Shown one piece after another: positions 48,490-59,689 of a stretch of DNA of 64,000 bases; within the stretch, counting starts at the first letter, position 1, and each line of letters begins with the position of its first letter. The stretch spans positions 124,001 to 188,000 of the forward strand of contig JASSKH010000029.1 in the NCBI GenBank assembly GCA_031763025.1, read 5' to 3'. Below the pieces are notes generated by a model. It saw only the letters and a list, made by a program, of their open reading frames with translations. It was not told the DNA's origin and did not search any database. A program made the translations under genes and the position numbers. Source of the DNA: Macrocystis pyrifera (Eukaryota; Sar; Phaeophyceae; Laminariales; Laminariaceae).

Positions 48490-48840
48490 TTACACTACAC
48501 AAGGCAGTAGTTACGTACTATTCAGAAAAAAACAGAAGTACAATGCCATGACATCGTACTGGGATGCGGCATGCATGACATACATCGAGACAAGGTGAAA
48601 GAGAGCAAAAAAGAACGAAACAACAGAAAAGAAACCTCGGAAAAAAGTTATCGTGCCTCCAAGAAGATGTCGCAGACAACACGAGCATAGGGGCAATATT
48701 CGAAACCACCACATAAAAAACGGAGTGTGACTCTGAAGTTGACGTGAGTACAGGCAGCGAAGCACAACGCACGGCAACGAAAGTGACTTCCAGGCAGCCG
48801 CACCAGTAGCGGTACGAGTAGCGTAAAGAGACAAAGTCTA
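48490..48840 (-). mobile_element. 5'-truncated LINE tail, copy 3
   Basis: The reverse complement matches the last part of the LINE tail only: GCTACTCGTACCGCTACTGG-like start, GTTCGAC-poor middle with GTTGTCTGCGACATC, GGAGGCACGATAAC, TTTTTTTCGTT-rich stretch, GTCTCGATGTATGTCATGC, and the end GATGTCATGGCATTGTACT. It is shorter than copy 2, so it is an independent truncation. Both copies flank the 433-bp palindrome in the same orientation. Confidence 0.62.
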
Positions 48841-48871
48841 CCTATACCACCACAACAGCAGTAGTAGTAGT

Positions 48872-48979
48872 ATTACGAGGGTCCATAGTTAACAGGACCT
48901 ACGGTATATATCAAAACCTATATACATACCTATTTTTACTGACAACATTTGGTCCCGTTAAACTATGGACCCCCGTAAT
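48872..48979 (-). mobile_element. TTACGGGG MITE, copy 3
   Basis: 108 bp with both terminal inverted repeats (ATTACGAGGGTCCATAGTTA ... AACTATGGACCCCCGTAAT). It is inserted at the end of a TAG microsatellite with TA on both sides. Orientation as copy 2. Confidence 0.9.
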
Positions 48980-49261
48980 AGTTGTCAGTCTATTAATAGT
49001 ATCTTCCTTTCCTTCCTCTCCTCTGGTACGATTAGCATAGACAAAGTCTACCTACCACCACAGCGGTAGTAGTAGTAGTTGTCGGTCTATTAATAGTATC
49101 TTCCTATCCTTCCTGTCCTCTCCTTCCTGCTTCCGCGCCAACCTTAGAGTGAACGCGCCAAGAATTCCCCTAATCCACAAAACAGGCTTGTCAACCACTA
49201 ACGAAACAAGACTTCCCAGGGATCTTTACGGTTATCCGTCCAAGCACAGTGCGTTTTTTTT

Positions 49262-49600
49262 TAACGATCCGGTTCGGTGCGGTTTTAGAATATCGGAAGT
49301 CTTACGGTGCGGTTCGGTGCGGTTTCCAGTTATATATTGTTAATCCTACGATGCGGTTCGGTGCGGTTTTCAGATTCTGTGAATCCCACTGTGCGGTTCG
49401 GTTTTGTAATAATTCCTACGCTGCGGTTCGGTGCGGTTTTCAAAAATCGGAAATCCTACGTTGCGGTTCAGTGCGCTTTTAGAAAAGCGGAAATTGTACG
49501 GTGCGATTAGGTTTTGTGATATATCATACGGTCCGGTTCGGTTCAGTTCCCCGTTGAATCGGATTTTTGACGGTGCGGTTCCAATCCCCATAGGGAAAAC
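49262..49600 (+). repeat. GGTGCGGTTC minisatellite, cluster 1
   Basis: Tandem units of about 40 bp built as TACGGTGCGGTTCGGTGCGG followed by TTTTCAGA-like and CGGAAATCC-like spacer. About eight units; some are near 30 bp because one of the two 10-bp GGTGCGGTTC sub-units is missing. The cluster ends in an inverted copy (GGTGCGGTTCC ... GGGAAAACCGCAC, 49575-49604). Peptides read across it are repeat artefacts. Confidence 0.9.
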
Positions 49601-49626
49601 CGCACAGCACACGCTTTTCTTTATGG

Positions 49627-49860
49627 TGCACCGTAGATATAAACCGTACAAAACCGCGGTTTCTTACGGCTCTCAGGCCTTCTCTCGGGGCACTAACGCA
49701 CCCGCTGTTTCTCTACGATGCACCGTATGAATAAAACGTTAAAAACGCGGTTTCGTGCGGTTTCTGACGCTTTTTATCGGGGCACTAACGCATCAACGAA
49801 ACCGCGGGCAGAGTATGAATAAACCTTACAAGCCCTCGGGTTCGTATGGTTTGCGTGCTA
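49627..49860 (+). repeat. tandem repeat, period about 92 bp, three units
   Basis: TGCACCGTA recurs at 49627 and 49719, and a weaker GCAGAGTATGAATAAACC at 49808. Each of the first two units contains CGGGGCACTAACGCA near its end and an AACCGCGGTTTCTTACGG/AACGCGGTTTCGTGCGG block. This repeat directly follows minisatellite cluster 1 and shares its GCGGTTT vocabulary. Confidence 0.75.
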
Positions 49861-49864
49861 GATA

Positions 49865-50395
49865 CATCTTGTTTACTTTATACTTTGTACGCAAAGTCAA
49901 GAGAGCAACAGCACGAACACATAAAAGAAAACAGATTCAATCAATAATATATAGATAAAAATGAAAATAGAGAGCGAAAAAGTAAATAAAACATAAATTT
50001 CACTATGTGTGCCGGCACAATATACAACATACTGGTATTTTTGTAGTTCCAGTTTGATATCCTATTTGTTTCTGATAGTTTCATTTGGCAGGTGTACTTC
50101 CTGAGACTCGGGAGTATAAAAAATATAAGAAATACATATTGATAGCTGAAAACAATTCAATCTTTTTTTTGTTTTTCAACGACAAAAATATTCAGAATAT
50201 GAAATACCATAAGATCAACCAAGCCAGCGGGAACACGTTTGACACGAAACCGTGAAGAAACCATCATGAGCCGTGCCAAACCGTGACCCTATTGCACCGT
50301 TCCGCAGCCGATGGAACGGCGGTTTTCTAACGGTTTCAAGTTAACCGCACCGTTAAATATTCGATCTTCTAACAGTTTTTGCCCCGTATCTTGAC
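49865..50395. other. AT-rich spacer with inverted minisatellite relics
   Basis: Between the minisatellite clusters. 50240-50345 contains scattered AACCGT/ACCGCACCG words, i.e. degenerate units in the opposite orientation. No gene. Confidence 0.5.
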
Positions 50396-50399
50396 GCAC

Positions 50400-50780
50400 A
50401 TGGGACGATGCGGTGCGGTTTCGATGGCATTCCTACTGTGCGGTTCGGTGAGGTTTTAAGAAATCAGGAATCGTACGGTGCGGTTCGGTGCGGTTTTCAT
50501 ATACTGCAAACCCTACGGCGCGGTTCGGTGCTATGATATATCCCACGGTGCGGTTCGGTGCGGTTTTTAAGATATCGTGAATCTACGGTGCGGTTCGGTG
50601 CGGTTTGCAGATGTCGGGACCCCTACGGTACGGTTTGGTTATCTTTGAATCCTACGGTACGGTTCGGTGCGCTTTTCCTATTTCGTGATACGTACGGTGC
50701 GGTGCGGTGCGGTTTTCAAGAGGCAAAAATGCCACGGTGCGGTTCGCACCGAACCGATAGGAAAAACCGCACCGTAAGGA
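50400..50780 (+). repeat. GGTGCGGTTC minisatellite, cluster 2
   Basis: The same 40-bp unit as cluster 1, again mixing roughly 40-bp and roughly 30-bp units, about nine units. It ends in a near-perfect hairpin: ACGGTGCGGTTCGCACCGAA followed by AACCGCACCGT (50733-50778). Confidence 0.92.
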
Positions 50781-50789
50781 ACCATGAAG

Positions 50790-51825
50790 ACTTGCACTAA
50801 TGATGACAGGAAGGAAGACTAAGTAAAACAATGAAAAAAAAAAAAAACATTTACAAAAAAGAAGTACTGATTGAAATTCACCCAGCAAAGGACAAAACAA
50901 AGGCAAGATTCGCCTTCAACAAAACGATAAACAAAAACAAGAAAACAAGGGGTTGTAGCATCGCTGGTCGTGACCCTCGGCTGGTACAGACACTGCAATG
51001 ACCAAAGGAAACAACACTGAACAGAAAACAGGAAACCTACATCTAGAAATATTTACGACATTTGGATACTATACTTGCTGCTGTATAGGGCAGGTGTTGC
51101 GTTCGTTCGAAACTCGATCCAAAGACATAATGTGGGTACGTTCGGTTTTAGGTGGCTAAGCTTTACACACAGGTTGAGACACGTGACCAGCACAGCAGCA
51201 GTGGTCCAATAACCATAACCCATTTGGGAAGAAGACGTATCCATGTGGAATCTACTCACCACGTTGATACATGATTAGGGAACAAAGGGGGCACATTTAA
51301 TTGTAGAATAAGACAATATCGAGGGCTTTGTCTCTTGGCGCAGGATGCTCACTGATTTGCTGCACGAGACGCGATGATTGTGGCATACTTTTTAGCCTAT
51401 TAGTATCAAACCTAAAAAAAGGTTTAATATGTTGGCTTGGGAGGCAGTACGGAGGTTGTGACAGGCCAGGAGGTCAATAGACTATTGGTGTGCTTGGAAG
51501 AGGGGCAACGAGGGACATGATCCACATCTGTTTCAGGGTTAGTTGTGTGTTTGATCTCCTCTTCCAGCTGGAGATACTGCATAATAATATGGAGTTTCGC
51601 TCCTCTTCTGCCTACACCGTTTTACGGGGCGGCACAAATCCCCTTCCCGCGAGACGAACCAAAACCCAGGTACGACGTAGCCTCTTACTGTAGTATTTGC
51701 GCCAATAAAATATAGCAGGCGATATATGTCGTGTTTTTACAGCAGCAAAAAAACGCCGGGGTCGGTACAATTATCGCCATAAATATAGCGACTCCTTGTA
51801 GAAAACGGCATTTCTCCATTATTAC
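50790..51825. other. no recognisable gene
   Basis: A-rich near 50820-50950, otherwise mixed. No supported coding sequence or RNA. Confidence 0.45.
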
Positions 51826-51826
51826 T

Positions 51827-52046
51827 ATTACGGGGACCACAGCAAAAAATAGGACCTACGGTACACACAAATACCTATATATTTCCCAGTTGTTGTACTA
51901 TTACGGGGGGGTCCATAGTTAACAAGACCTATGGTGTACATAAAAACCTAGATATTTGCCTATTTTTACTATCAAAATTTGGTCCCGTTAACTATGGACC
52001 TCTGTAATAATAATATTTGGTCATATTTACTACGGTCCCTCGTAAT
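51827..52046 (-). mobile_element. older TTACGGGG MITE split by a younger one
   Basis: The left half of an old copy (51827-51900: ATTACGGGGACCAC, TAGGACCTACGGTA, ACCTATATATTTCCCAG) stops at the point where a complete copy starts. The missing right half (AATATTTGGTCATATTTACT, ACGGTCCCTCGTAAT) resumes immediately after the complete copy and ends at 52046. Joined across the insertion, the old copy regains the usual length. Confidence 0.9.
51901..52007 (-). mobile_element. TTACGGGG MITE, copy 4, nested insertion
   Basis: A complete copy (TTACGGGGGGGTCCATAGTT ... AACTATGGACCTCTGTAA) flanked by TA at 51899-51900 and TA at 52008-52009. Removing it together with one TA restores GTACTAATAATATTTGG in the host copy, equivalent to TTACTAACAAAATTTGG in other copies. 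The nesting confirms the TA target duplication independently of the empty site at 23.6 kb. Confidence 0.93.
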
Positions 52047-52302
52047 TGGCCTCAGAGCATAACGTGTAAGGTGCTGGATATGTTATTTTGGAGGCGTGGA
52101 TGTGCACGGGGGGACAACCACTACGACGGTCATTGCACCAGGACACGGAATTACTCAGCTGTAAAAACTTCGACCATTCCCGAGCTCTCTTATCTACACT
52201 CTGACGGTACCGTGTAGGATTGTGTTGGAGACGGTCGAACTGGGGACCACGGTAGGTTCGTCTACCGCTGTTGTGGGAAACTACTGTATGACAGCAAATA
52301 AA

Positions 52303-52388
52303 GACCCAATATTGTTAGTAAAAATAAGAGAAATACTTAGGTCTTCTTTGTTGTGTCGCAGGTCCTGTTTACTATGGTCCCCCGTAGT
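52303..52388 (+). mobile_element. degenerate TTACGGGG MITE, copy 5 (right part)
   Basis: Core words CAATATTGTTAGTAAAAATA and right end GGTCCTGTTTACTATGGTCC then CCCGTAG, in the orientation of copy 1. A GGGGACCAC at 52242 may be the left end, which would imply about 40 bp of extra sequence inside. It is diverged and old. Confidence 0.65.
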
Positions 52389-52813
52389 ACAGTCCGGCAA
52401 CCGTGTTCAGCGTTGTCGACGCACATTCGAGTTAACTACAAGAGTACCTACCATCAGCTGCCTGATAATTTCATTTTTACAATTTCCTCTCTAGCAGGGG
52501 TAGCAGAGATGTGGGGAGGCGTTTTGAGTAAGAGTGACGGGCCGGCAAGACATTAGTGTCACATGACGATCGTTGATTTTTTTGTCGCAATTTGAGATTA
52601 AAACATATGTATGTCATGTTGATATTACCCGTTCAATCTTCTTGTACTTGATTTTAGCATATACGCGCTTACAAAAAACAAAACAGGCTGAAATGTGCTT
52701 ATTTTTTGTTCTTTCTTGTACCCTTGGACGTACTCAAAACATATGCAAGCACCGGGCGTAAAAAATAAGTATTAATAGTAGCGACGCTGTCTCCGTGCAT
52801 GGTTGGCCTTGTT

Positions 52814-52920
52814 TCTACGGAGGACTATAGTATATGGAACCTTCGCTATGCACAAACACCAATATATTTCACAACTTTTACAAACAATATTTGGTCCTAT
52901 CTACTAGGTTCCCCCGTAAT
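52814..52920 (-). mobile_element. degenerate TTACGGGG MITE, copy 6
   Basis: Left end TCTACGGAGGACTATAG, core CACAAACACCAATATATTTC and CAAACAATATTTGGTCC, right end ACTAGGTTCCCCCGTAAT. Full length (about 107 bp) but the most diverged full-length copy. Confidence 0.75.
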
Positions 52921-55900
52921 GTTCTTTCTAGACATTTAATACATGCAGTATTGATTGTGAGAAGTGAGATATTGGAAGTGCCCAAAACGAGTAGTGACCT
53001 CTACGATCGAGAAGACGGATGCGTCTTGCGTTCGCCGTACTAACTTACACAAGCTCACCACATGTACCAAACAAAAGAACAATTAGTCTTGTTCATCAAG
53101 GATTTAGCGGCAGAAGACACCAATTACTTTATTACTACAGACAGGGCTGATACAACCCCTGGTTTTCATGTGGCGTATTGGTTCTAACCCTTGGAGGACT
53201 GCAGTCCCGCCGTGTTGTCGCTGGCAAACCGACCAAGTTGTACTTAAATGTTCTGTCTCTTTAACGGGACCGCCGTTCTGAGATGGTCAAACATCGTCTC
53301 ATCCCGGGACTACTGTTTTCAGCTCTTGTACAGATGTACTACGCGTACTGTTTGTAGCCTACCTCCCGGGGCCTTTACTAGTCTGACTAATAAGAGGGAA
53401 GTGGGAAACTTTTTTGTCTGAAATTATTATGCTCTTCGTTTCGCGTTTACATAGAGAGGCGGTTAGTGCGAGAACAACAAGCGCCCGATACTCACAGGTC
53501 GGGGGCAGCAACGTCTTCTTTTTTGCGCCAGATATATTCTTGACAAATCTTGTTCTGGCTGCGGCTGTGGGCTCGAGCTTTTTAATGAACATGCGGGGGG
53601 GCTGGGCGCGCGCGTGAAGCGGGTATCCAACCCGTTACACCCCTTCCCCCTATCTGAAATGCAACCCGGACAGAACGCCGCTTCCAAAACGTGATGACGT
53701 CGTCTTCCACAGAAAGTGATGACGTCGTTGGTGGTCAGGCGTTCTCATTGTTGTAACAGAAGTGCCCCTACAACTAAGGGACTACCATGGTGGGAAGTGA
53801 TGTGCGACATTTTGTTGTGCCGGCGCAACAATCGGCTGTCGGGGAATACTTTTTGTTTTTAGAGCATAAACCGAAACTTGGTACACCTACGCCTATTCAT
53901 CCTCGTAGGTAGATGTATACGGCGTGTGGCATTCTGGGCCTGGGCCCCTCTGTGATTAGTGAAAGCTCAGTATTACCTACAAATGGCTCGAAAGGCGTAG
54001 ACACACCTGTGGCCGGCTGTTCAACTTGGCGTTCACCTGCTCTATCGCGGTCGTCACGCTTACCAATCAATGAATGGCTGGGCCAATACTCCTTTCCTGG
54101 TAGCTCAAGCACGGGCGGTAGATCACACTATATTTTTGTCGGGACCGTCAACCAGGGGACCTTGCCCGCCAGCTGTCGGCGCAAACGCTTAAATATACTT
54201 CGAAACTACCGTTTATGATTGCAGTCCATTCTAGAGACTGCTCAGCTCACCTACCGTAAGAAAGTACAACAAAGGTACATTTTTTTTAACTTCTTTACTG
54301 GAACACAAATACAAGACACAAAGCACAACGACTGTAAACAGCTGCGTACTGGGGAAAGGCATCAACGTGAGCGTTCAATACTTAGTTTCATGATTTTTTC
54401 CGTCTTCAGGATGCTCCAGGTGATATTATCGTCTTGGTCGCCATTTTTCACCATCGTCTTGCGGTGGTTAGCTGGTACACGTGTACACGGCTCTGGTGGT
54501 ATTTCCCCGGATGATTGATGTTTGGTACTGGCGTCGCTACGCGTTATACCTGGATCATCCCGAATCGGCCTGGCGAAGGCGGAAGGAACCTCATCCTATC
54601 TATGCAGCTCCCTGAACGTTTTTGACATTATTGAGCGGCGAGCATACAAAGCTTTAGACGCATGTATAGCCACACGTCGTCGTTCGAATTAGAGCACCTC
54701 TCGCTATGCATGGGAGATAGTTGTTACGCAGCACAATCATTTACGTACTACAACACCCTTGTACGATGGCCTGAACGCGTGATATTGGTCGATGTCATCT
54801 CCGAGGAAAGGGTATCTGTATTATGTACCTAGTCGGACATTGTGACCATATGCCGTGATATTGTACCAGTATCTCTTTACAGTGAATAATCAGCCCGGCC
54901 ACTCCAGTAGCACTGTTATGCAAGTATCTCTTTCAGATGAATTTTCAGCCCGGTGACTTCTGTGAGTGTCCTGTGGATGTGTGTGATTTTTTCTTTTTTC
55001 TCGTGGACATCCAGAACACCCAGACACCCAGTTAGTGTCCGTGCGGATTGTTCTTTCCACCAGAGAGGACAGTATGCCTGGTACATGCGTATGCTACGGA
55101 GAGGGTTTTAGTTACACAACCACAGACACGGACAAACAATACCGGCATGCTAGGGGTGCGGTAGTGCTATCACCGCCTAACAATCACGATAAGAAAGCAC
55201 AAGACACAACACTAATACGACACGAAAACCAATCCCTAAACAACGACGGAAAGCCCGGGCCGCCATTGGTCATGTATGGTGGCTGCTTGTATCGTGGCAA
55301 CGGGCTTCCTATATCTCCTCTCCTCACTTCTCTCTTGTCTCTCGCCGTTAAATCACATCGGTTCGGTAGGTTTCCATACCAAAAATTGGCGTGTTTCTTG
55401 GAAATACGTACGGTAGAAACAAATAAAAAACATACTGGAAAAAATGCCGATTGTATCAAGAAATATATTTCCACTGCAAGTACATACTGTGCCAGTTCCC
55501 AGCCCTATTGATTGCTCGGGCTGGTATCGACTATTTCGTCGAAAATGTGATATATATAGAGAGAGATACCCTGTCATCATTCGCGGCGCAAACAGTAAAA
55601 TGCGTGACTTTCAGCGGTTTGAACTTTGATGGAGGGCCGACATGCTTAGTTGTCGCCGTGGTTGCTTCCAAGCGGCGGCCGCCGATGACATCGAATCCAC
55701 GAATGGGGCGTACGATCACTGCCATCGCGGACTTCTTATGGTGATACAGTCCCCCGCATCGCGTTCGTCACGCTGAAGGAAGAAAACCGGCGTTTGTGTC
55801 AAAAATCACAATATGCATGACGGCAATACAGAAGACGTACATACGACCCTTACGTTTTCCGATTCTAGGACGCACATACTTCGTGGCAGCATTCCGCGAC

Positions 55901-58900
55901 AATAAAGTTACAACCGTAAACTGCTGAGTGACCCCGCCCTCACGCTCGGTTTGTCCGAGGTATCACCCACTACGGCAAGTGTAATGGCATGCGCCGACCT
56001 GTTCTTCTTTTTTTAATTGTGGTGTCCGGGGTATCGCCCGACCCGAAACCGCCAAGCATACTGGTCCTTTCCCTTGCTACATTTTTATGTGTGCGTCCGC
56101 CTACCTACCCCTTGATTTTCAAGTAGTTTAGCCCTGATACCATTGAAACCCACTAACTCGAACGGAGAAGACTTCGTCTGCCAACAAGCACTGGCCGCTC
56201 CCTCTTACCCTGCAAGGGTACCTAACGACTTATGCACAGCAGAATTAATATTTGCTCATTCTAGCACACATAGTTGTAGTGATTTCCTGCCGTCGCAACA
56301 TGCTGAGAGACCCCACCCCCAAGACCCATTTATGTGAGGTATCACTCGTTCCGGAACATCATGTGATTGCACGCCAAGTCCTTCCACCCTTCAAACGTGG
56401 TTCCCGGCGTATCACCCGTCCAGAGGCCACCATATTATAGATGGTATTCCTGGTGAAATGTCCAATATCTGATCACGAATACCTCCGCCCTCACACCCTT
56501 GGTGTGAAGTGCTATCCATCGTGATCCCTCATATATGAATCATGCATGCTCAGCGTTGCTTTTGGTAGTATTGCCTCCGGTCTTTGGTGCCGTGTTTTTT
56601 GTCCCTTCGATTATTTTCGTGTTTAAGTCACTTGTATGTGATGGGCACTCGTACTAGTATTTTATAATGTTGTCGTATCATAGTGGTATTCTATTACTAC
56701 ATTGAAGCAACATGGTATTTCTTGGTCGTTCGGAATATCTGTAATATAATCACACCGGCGGACGAAGCAATCAAAACTACCTGGTTGCAGGTGCTCTGTA
56801 ACAAGATCTGTGCTATACATTCCATCCTTCTGTCAGAACAGATGCAAATCAGGAGCTTTGTAGGCTTTTGTTTTACCAATCCCACGCAGTATAAAGACAG
56901 AACAAAAGAAGGTGTCCTTGATTTGCGGTCCTAATAACCCAGCATCCCCCAGCATCCCAACCCTGTTTCCTGTGACCCTATCGTCGGTTTACGCTGACGC
57001 TGAACAATCGTTTACTTTGTCACGTCACCCGTGATAACGAACATGCATGCATTCCGTCGACACTCCTGGTATTCCGTGCGCGCCTCGACCATATAGTTAT
57101 GACCTTTGGATTAATTTCACTAAATGATTTTTGTTTATATTTTCATATTAACGCGAACGATATCCCTGGCCAGTTCGTCAAAGTTTCAGACCGTTTCACT
57201 ATCAATGGCGATCCTACTCCGAGATGGTGGCGACCGGTTCGACCACCAACACGGATAGCTCAATCCTTGTTCCGCCTTCTGCATGAAATTGAATACATCT
57301 AGTGAACTACATGTTTGACCGTCCTCTCTGTCTCCCGGTTTGAGACCAGGCCTATTACGTACTACTAAAACTGTTGGCGTAGTATCAATCAAGTTGCTTG
57401 CCAGTTGCCCCCATAGCTCTCCTTCAAAGCATCAATTTACGTGGTACGTCGGAGGCCCTGGCGGTACGGTGTCCGTGTGCTGTCGCTGACGTTACCGTTC
57501 GAGACTATCCGCCGCGTGTGACAATGTCTTTTGGCTGCGTTCGCTCAATAGCGTGAGTAATTCCTTTTCGTTGCGCTTGCATGCGCGGTACTCATCATCA
57601 TGGGCAGTGGTTAATCCCTTGTTATTGCGTGACCAATGTTTTTCAAACTTGACTGCACACTGTTGTTACGGTCTCGCGTGCCTCGCTCCTCATCACTCCG
57701 TTGATATCATTTGCCAGATAAAACTGGAAAAGACCGCCCGTTCCGTGTTTTGACCTTGTACGAAAAATTTCTCCATCCGGTACTGGTCGCATTACCTCTT
57801 ATACCATCCTATCCGTTATGTGATGCTTCCCCGGGTCATGCCCCGGATAGGTATGTAATTCCATGTTGTCTTTTGCCTGCTCGATGGCTAAATACCATAT
57901 TCTCGTAGTCCGTAGACAACGGTCGGTATGTAGAAAAACTATATACGTTGAAACCTACAGTAGTTTGAATGTTTGTTCACGTGGCGTTGCGCTCACGCCT
58001 TTCATGTCAACGCTGACGTAAATTCCTTGTGTGAAAATACTTTGTGTGACTTGCACCACCGACGCTCCTTGCGCTCACGCCTTAACTAGCACACGCTCGA
58101 GGAAAAACACATGCCTCCCTGTTGAGCATATTCGACCTGTATCTTCTATGCGCACACGCGCAAGTTCGTGTGATGTACCGTCGGTCTTGTGCTGACGGAC
58201 TGCCCTAGATATATAAATATACCCCTGACATATATGAGGCTCGTTGGATTGTGTCGTACTGCCGCCGCCGGCCCCTGTTGTGCGCTGAATCGTGACCAGG
58301 GCGAGCGCCTGCCTCTTGTGCACGTACTAAACTGCCGATCCACGCGCTCCGCCCGAAAGCGTTCCGTGCGCGGCGACGGAGATCATTGTTATGCTAAATG
58401 CTGCCCTCTACGCGTTTTGGCGCCTTCTGTGACTTCTGCTCATCGATTTGAATGATTACTCCAAATAGGTGGTCTCCAATTTCCCCGTCCTCGCGCCTTC
58501 GTGGAGGCCTGTGCGGGCGTCCTAACTATGCCATGAGTCCCAGCTCCGCCAGAAATGTGAAACGTTATTCGTTGCCATCGCCATGATATGAGTTCGTTAG
58601 TGTTGGGGTGACAACAGACTCGACCGACAAGTACGATCAGTGCTCAGGATGGCAGGCAGGGTATATTACGCCCCGAATCCTCCTGCGAAGCTGCATGAGT
58701 ATTCTGCGCGTTGGCCAATATACCGTCGTTTCTTCCCCTGAGGAACCTGGGTGTCTTATTTGCAGTGGTACCCAGGGTTTCCACAAACATAACAGTATTT
58801 GCAGAAGTCGGGTTGACTTCTGTCTTTGCACTTCTCCCGAGATGGGATCGTGTATCCAAGCAAGGAATCAGCAGACTTCCGCACAACAGAATCGGTGCAG

Positions 58901-59100
58901 CAATTTCATTTCGCACCCAAGCTATTATCAGCTGCCGGTACTTCCAGAGAGTCGAGCTTGAGTCTGATCGAGGAGGTCGTGGCTTTAACGTGCTGACGCG
59001 TGTTGTGTGTGTGTGCCTGAGCAGAGCTACGTAAGGATACATATTCTTAATACAAAATAGGAGTGCCTTTGGAGTGGGAGTAAGATTGAGTCGTTTCTTA
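52921..59100. other. long stretch without recognisable genes
   Basis: About 6 kb with no domain or RNA gene. Two weak repeats are visible. One is an ATCTCTTT...CAGCCCGG motif repeated at about 54868 and 54923. The other is a diverged pair GACCCCGCCCTCACG...GAGGTATCACCC (about 55928) and GACCCCACCCCCAAG...GAGGTATCACTC (about 56310). The frame at 55035-55511 (158 codons) has no family signature. Confidence 0.4.
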
Positions 59101-59111
59101 TACCAAAACGA

Positions 59112-59182
59112 ATTTGTTTGGTTGGCTCCGGTCTAATTCGCAAATTTTGGCGCAATAGCCCAAGCAAAGCCAACCAAACAAA
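59112..59182. repeat. short inverted repeat
   Basis: TTTGTTTGGTTGGCT (59113-59127) and AGCCAACCAAACAAAG (59167-59182) can pair as a stem of about 15 bp with a 39-bp loop. It lies just upstream of dispersed-repeat copy B and could be its left end. Confidence 0.8.
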
Positions 59183-59214
59183 GTTGTATTAGTGTAATAG
59201 GCAAAAACATTTGA

Positions 59215-59640
59215 GCTGAGGCCAAAATCAAGTATACCTGCTCTAATATGACATGAAGCTTCAAAGCGCGTGGTTTCCAAATCTGAATCATGTTTTTTTT
59301 TTTTTTAAATTGGTATAATAGGTACCAAGGGCTCCACTTGAACTTGCATAGAATCACCAGACATCGTTTGTTTCGCCACGGCCAGAGCGCAAAGAGAGAA
59401 TTAGTTCTGGCGCTCCCCCCCGCTGACAATTTTGAAGATTCTCGAGCATCCTCGCGGAACCGCATGCTCGGAAAAATGTTACGTTGCCGTGAACCAAACC
59501 TGAGACCACCTCGACGCAGGCGAGTGCATACGAAATGCCGTGTATGTATCGCTGTATACCTCTTGTCACTGCGGAAAACATCATATTACATGTAACTATT
59601 AATAAGAATAACTGAAGTACAAAGAACAACCTCATAGAAA
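59215..59640 (+). repeat. AGGTATACCTG dispersed repeat, copy B
   Basis: Begins GCCAAAATCAAGTATACCTG and follows the order of copy C: CCAAATCTGAA, T-rich run, GGTACCAAGGGCTCCACTTG, TCGTTTGTTTCGCCACGGCC, GCGCTCCCCCCCGCTGACA, CCTCGCGGAACCGC, CCTGAGACCACCTCGACGC. It is directly followed by copy C in the same orientation. Confidence 0.85.
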
Positions 59641-59689
59641 AAATGTGAAGCCGGCGTACAGATGGATGTAAAAATAAAAGGGCAAATGC

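Noticed and set aside
49249..49730. ORFs reading repeated Arg/Phe/Gly/Ala/Val peptides
   Set aside because: Translation of the GGTGCGGTTC minisatellite, not a repeat protein.
49262..50780. CRISPR-like alternation of repeat and spacer
   Set aside because: Units are head-to-tail minisatellite with similar spacers and variable repeat length in a eukaryotic context; no cas genes.
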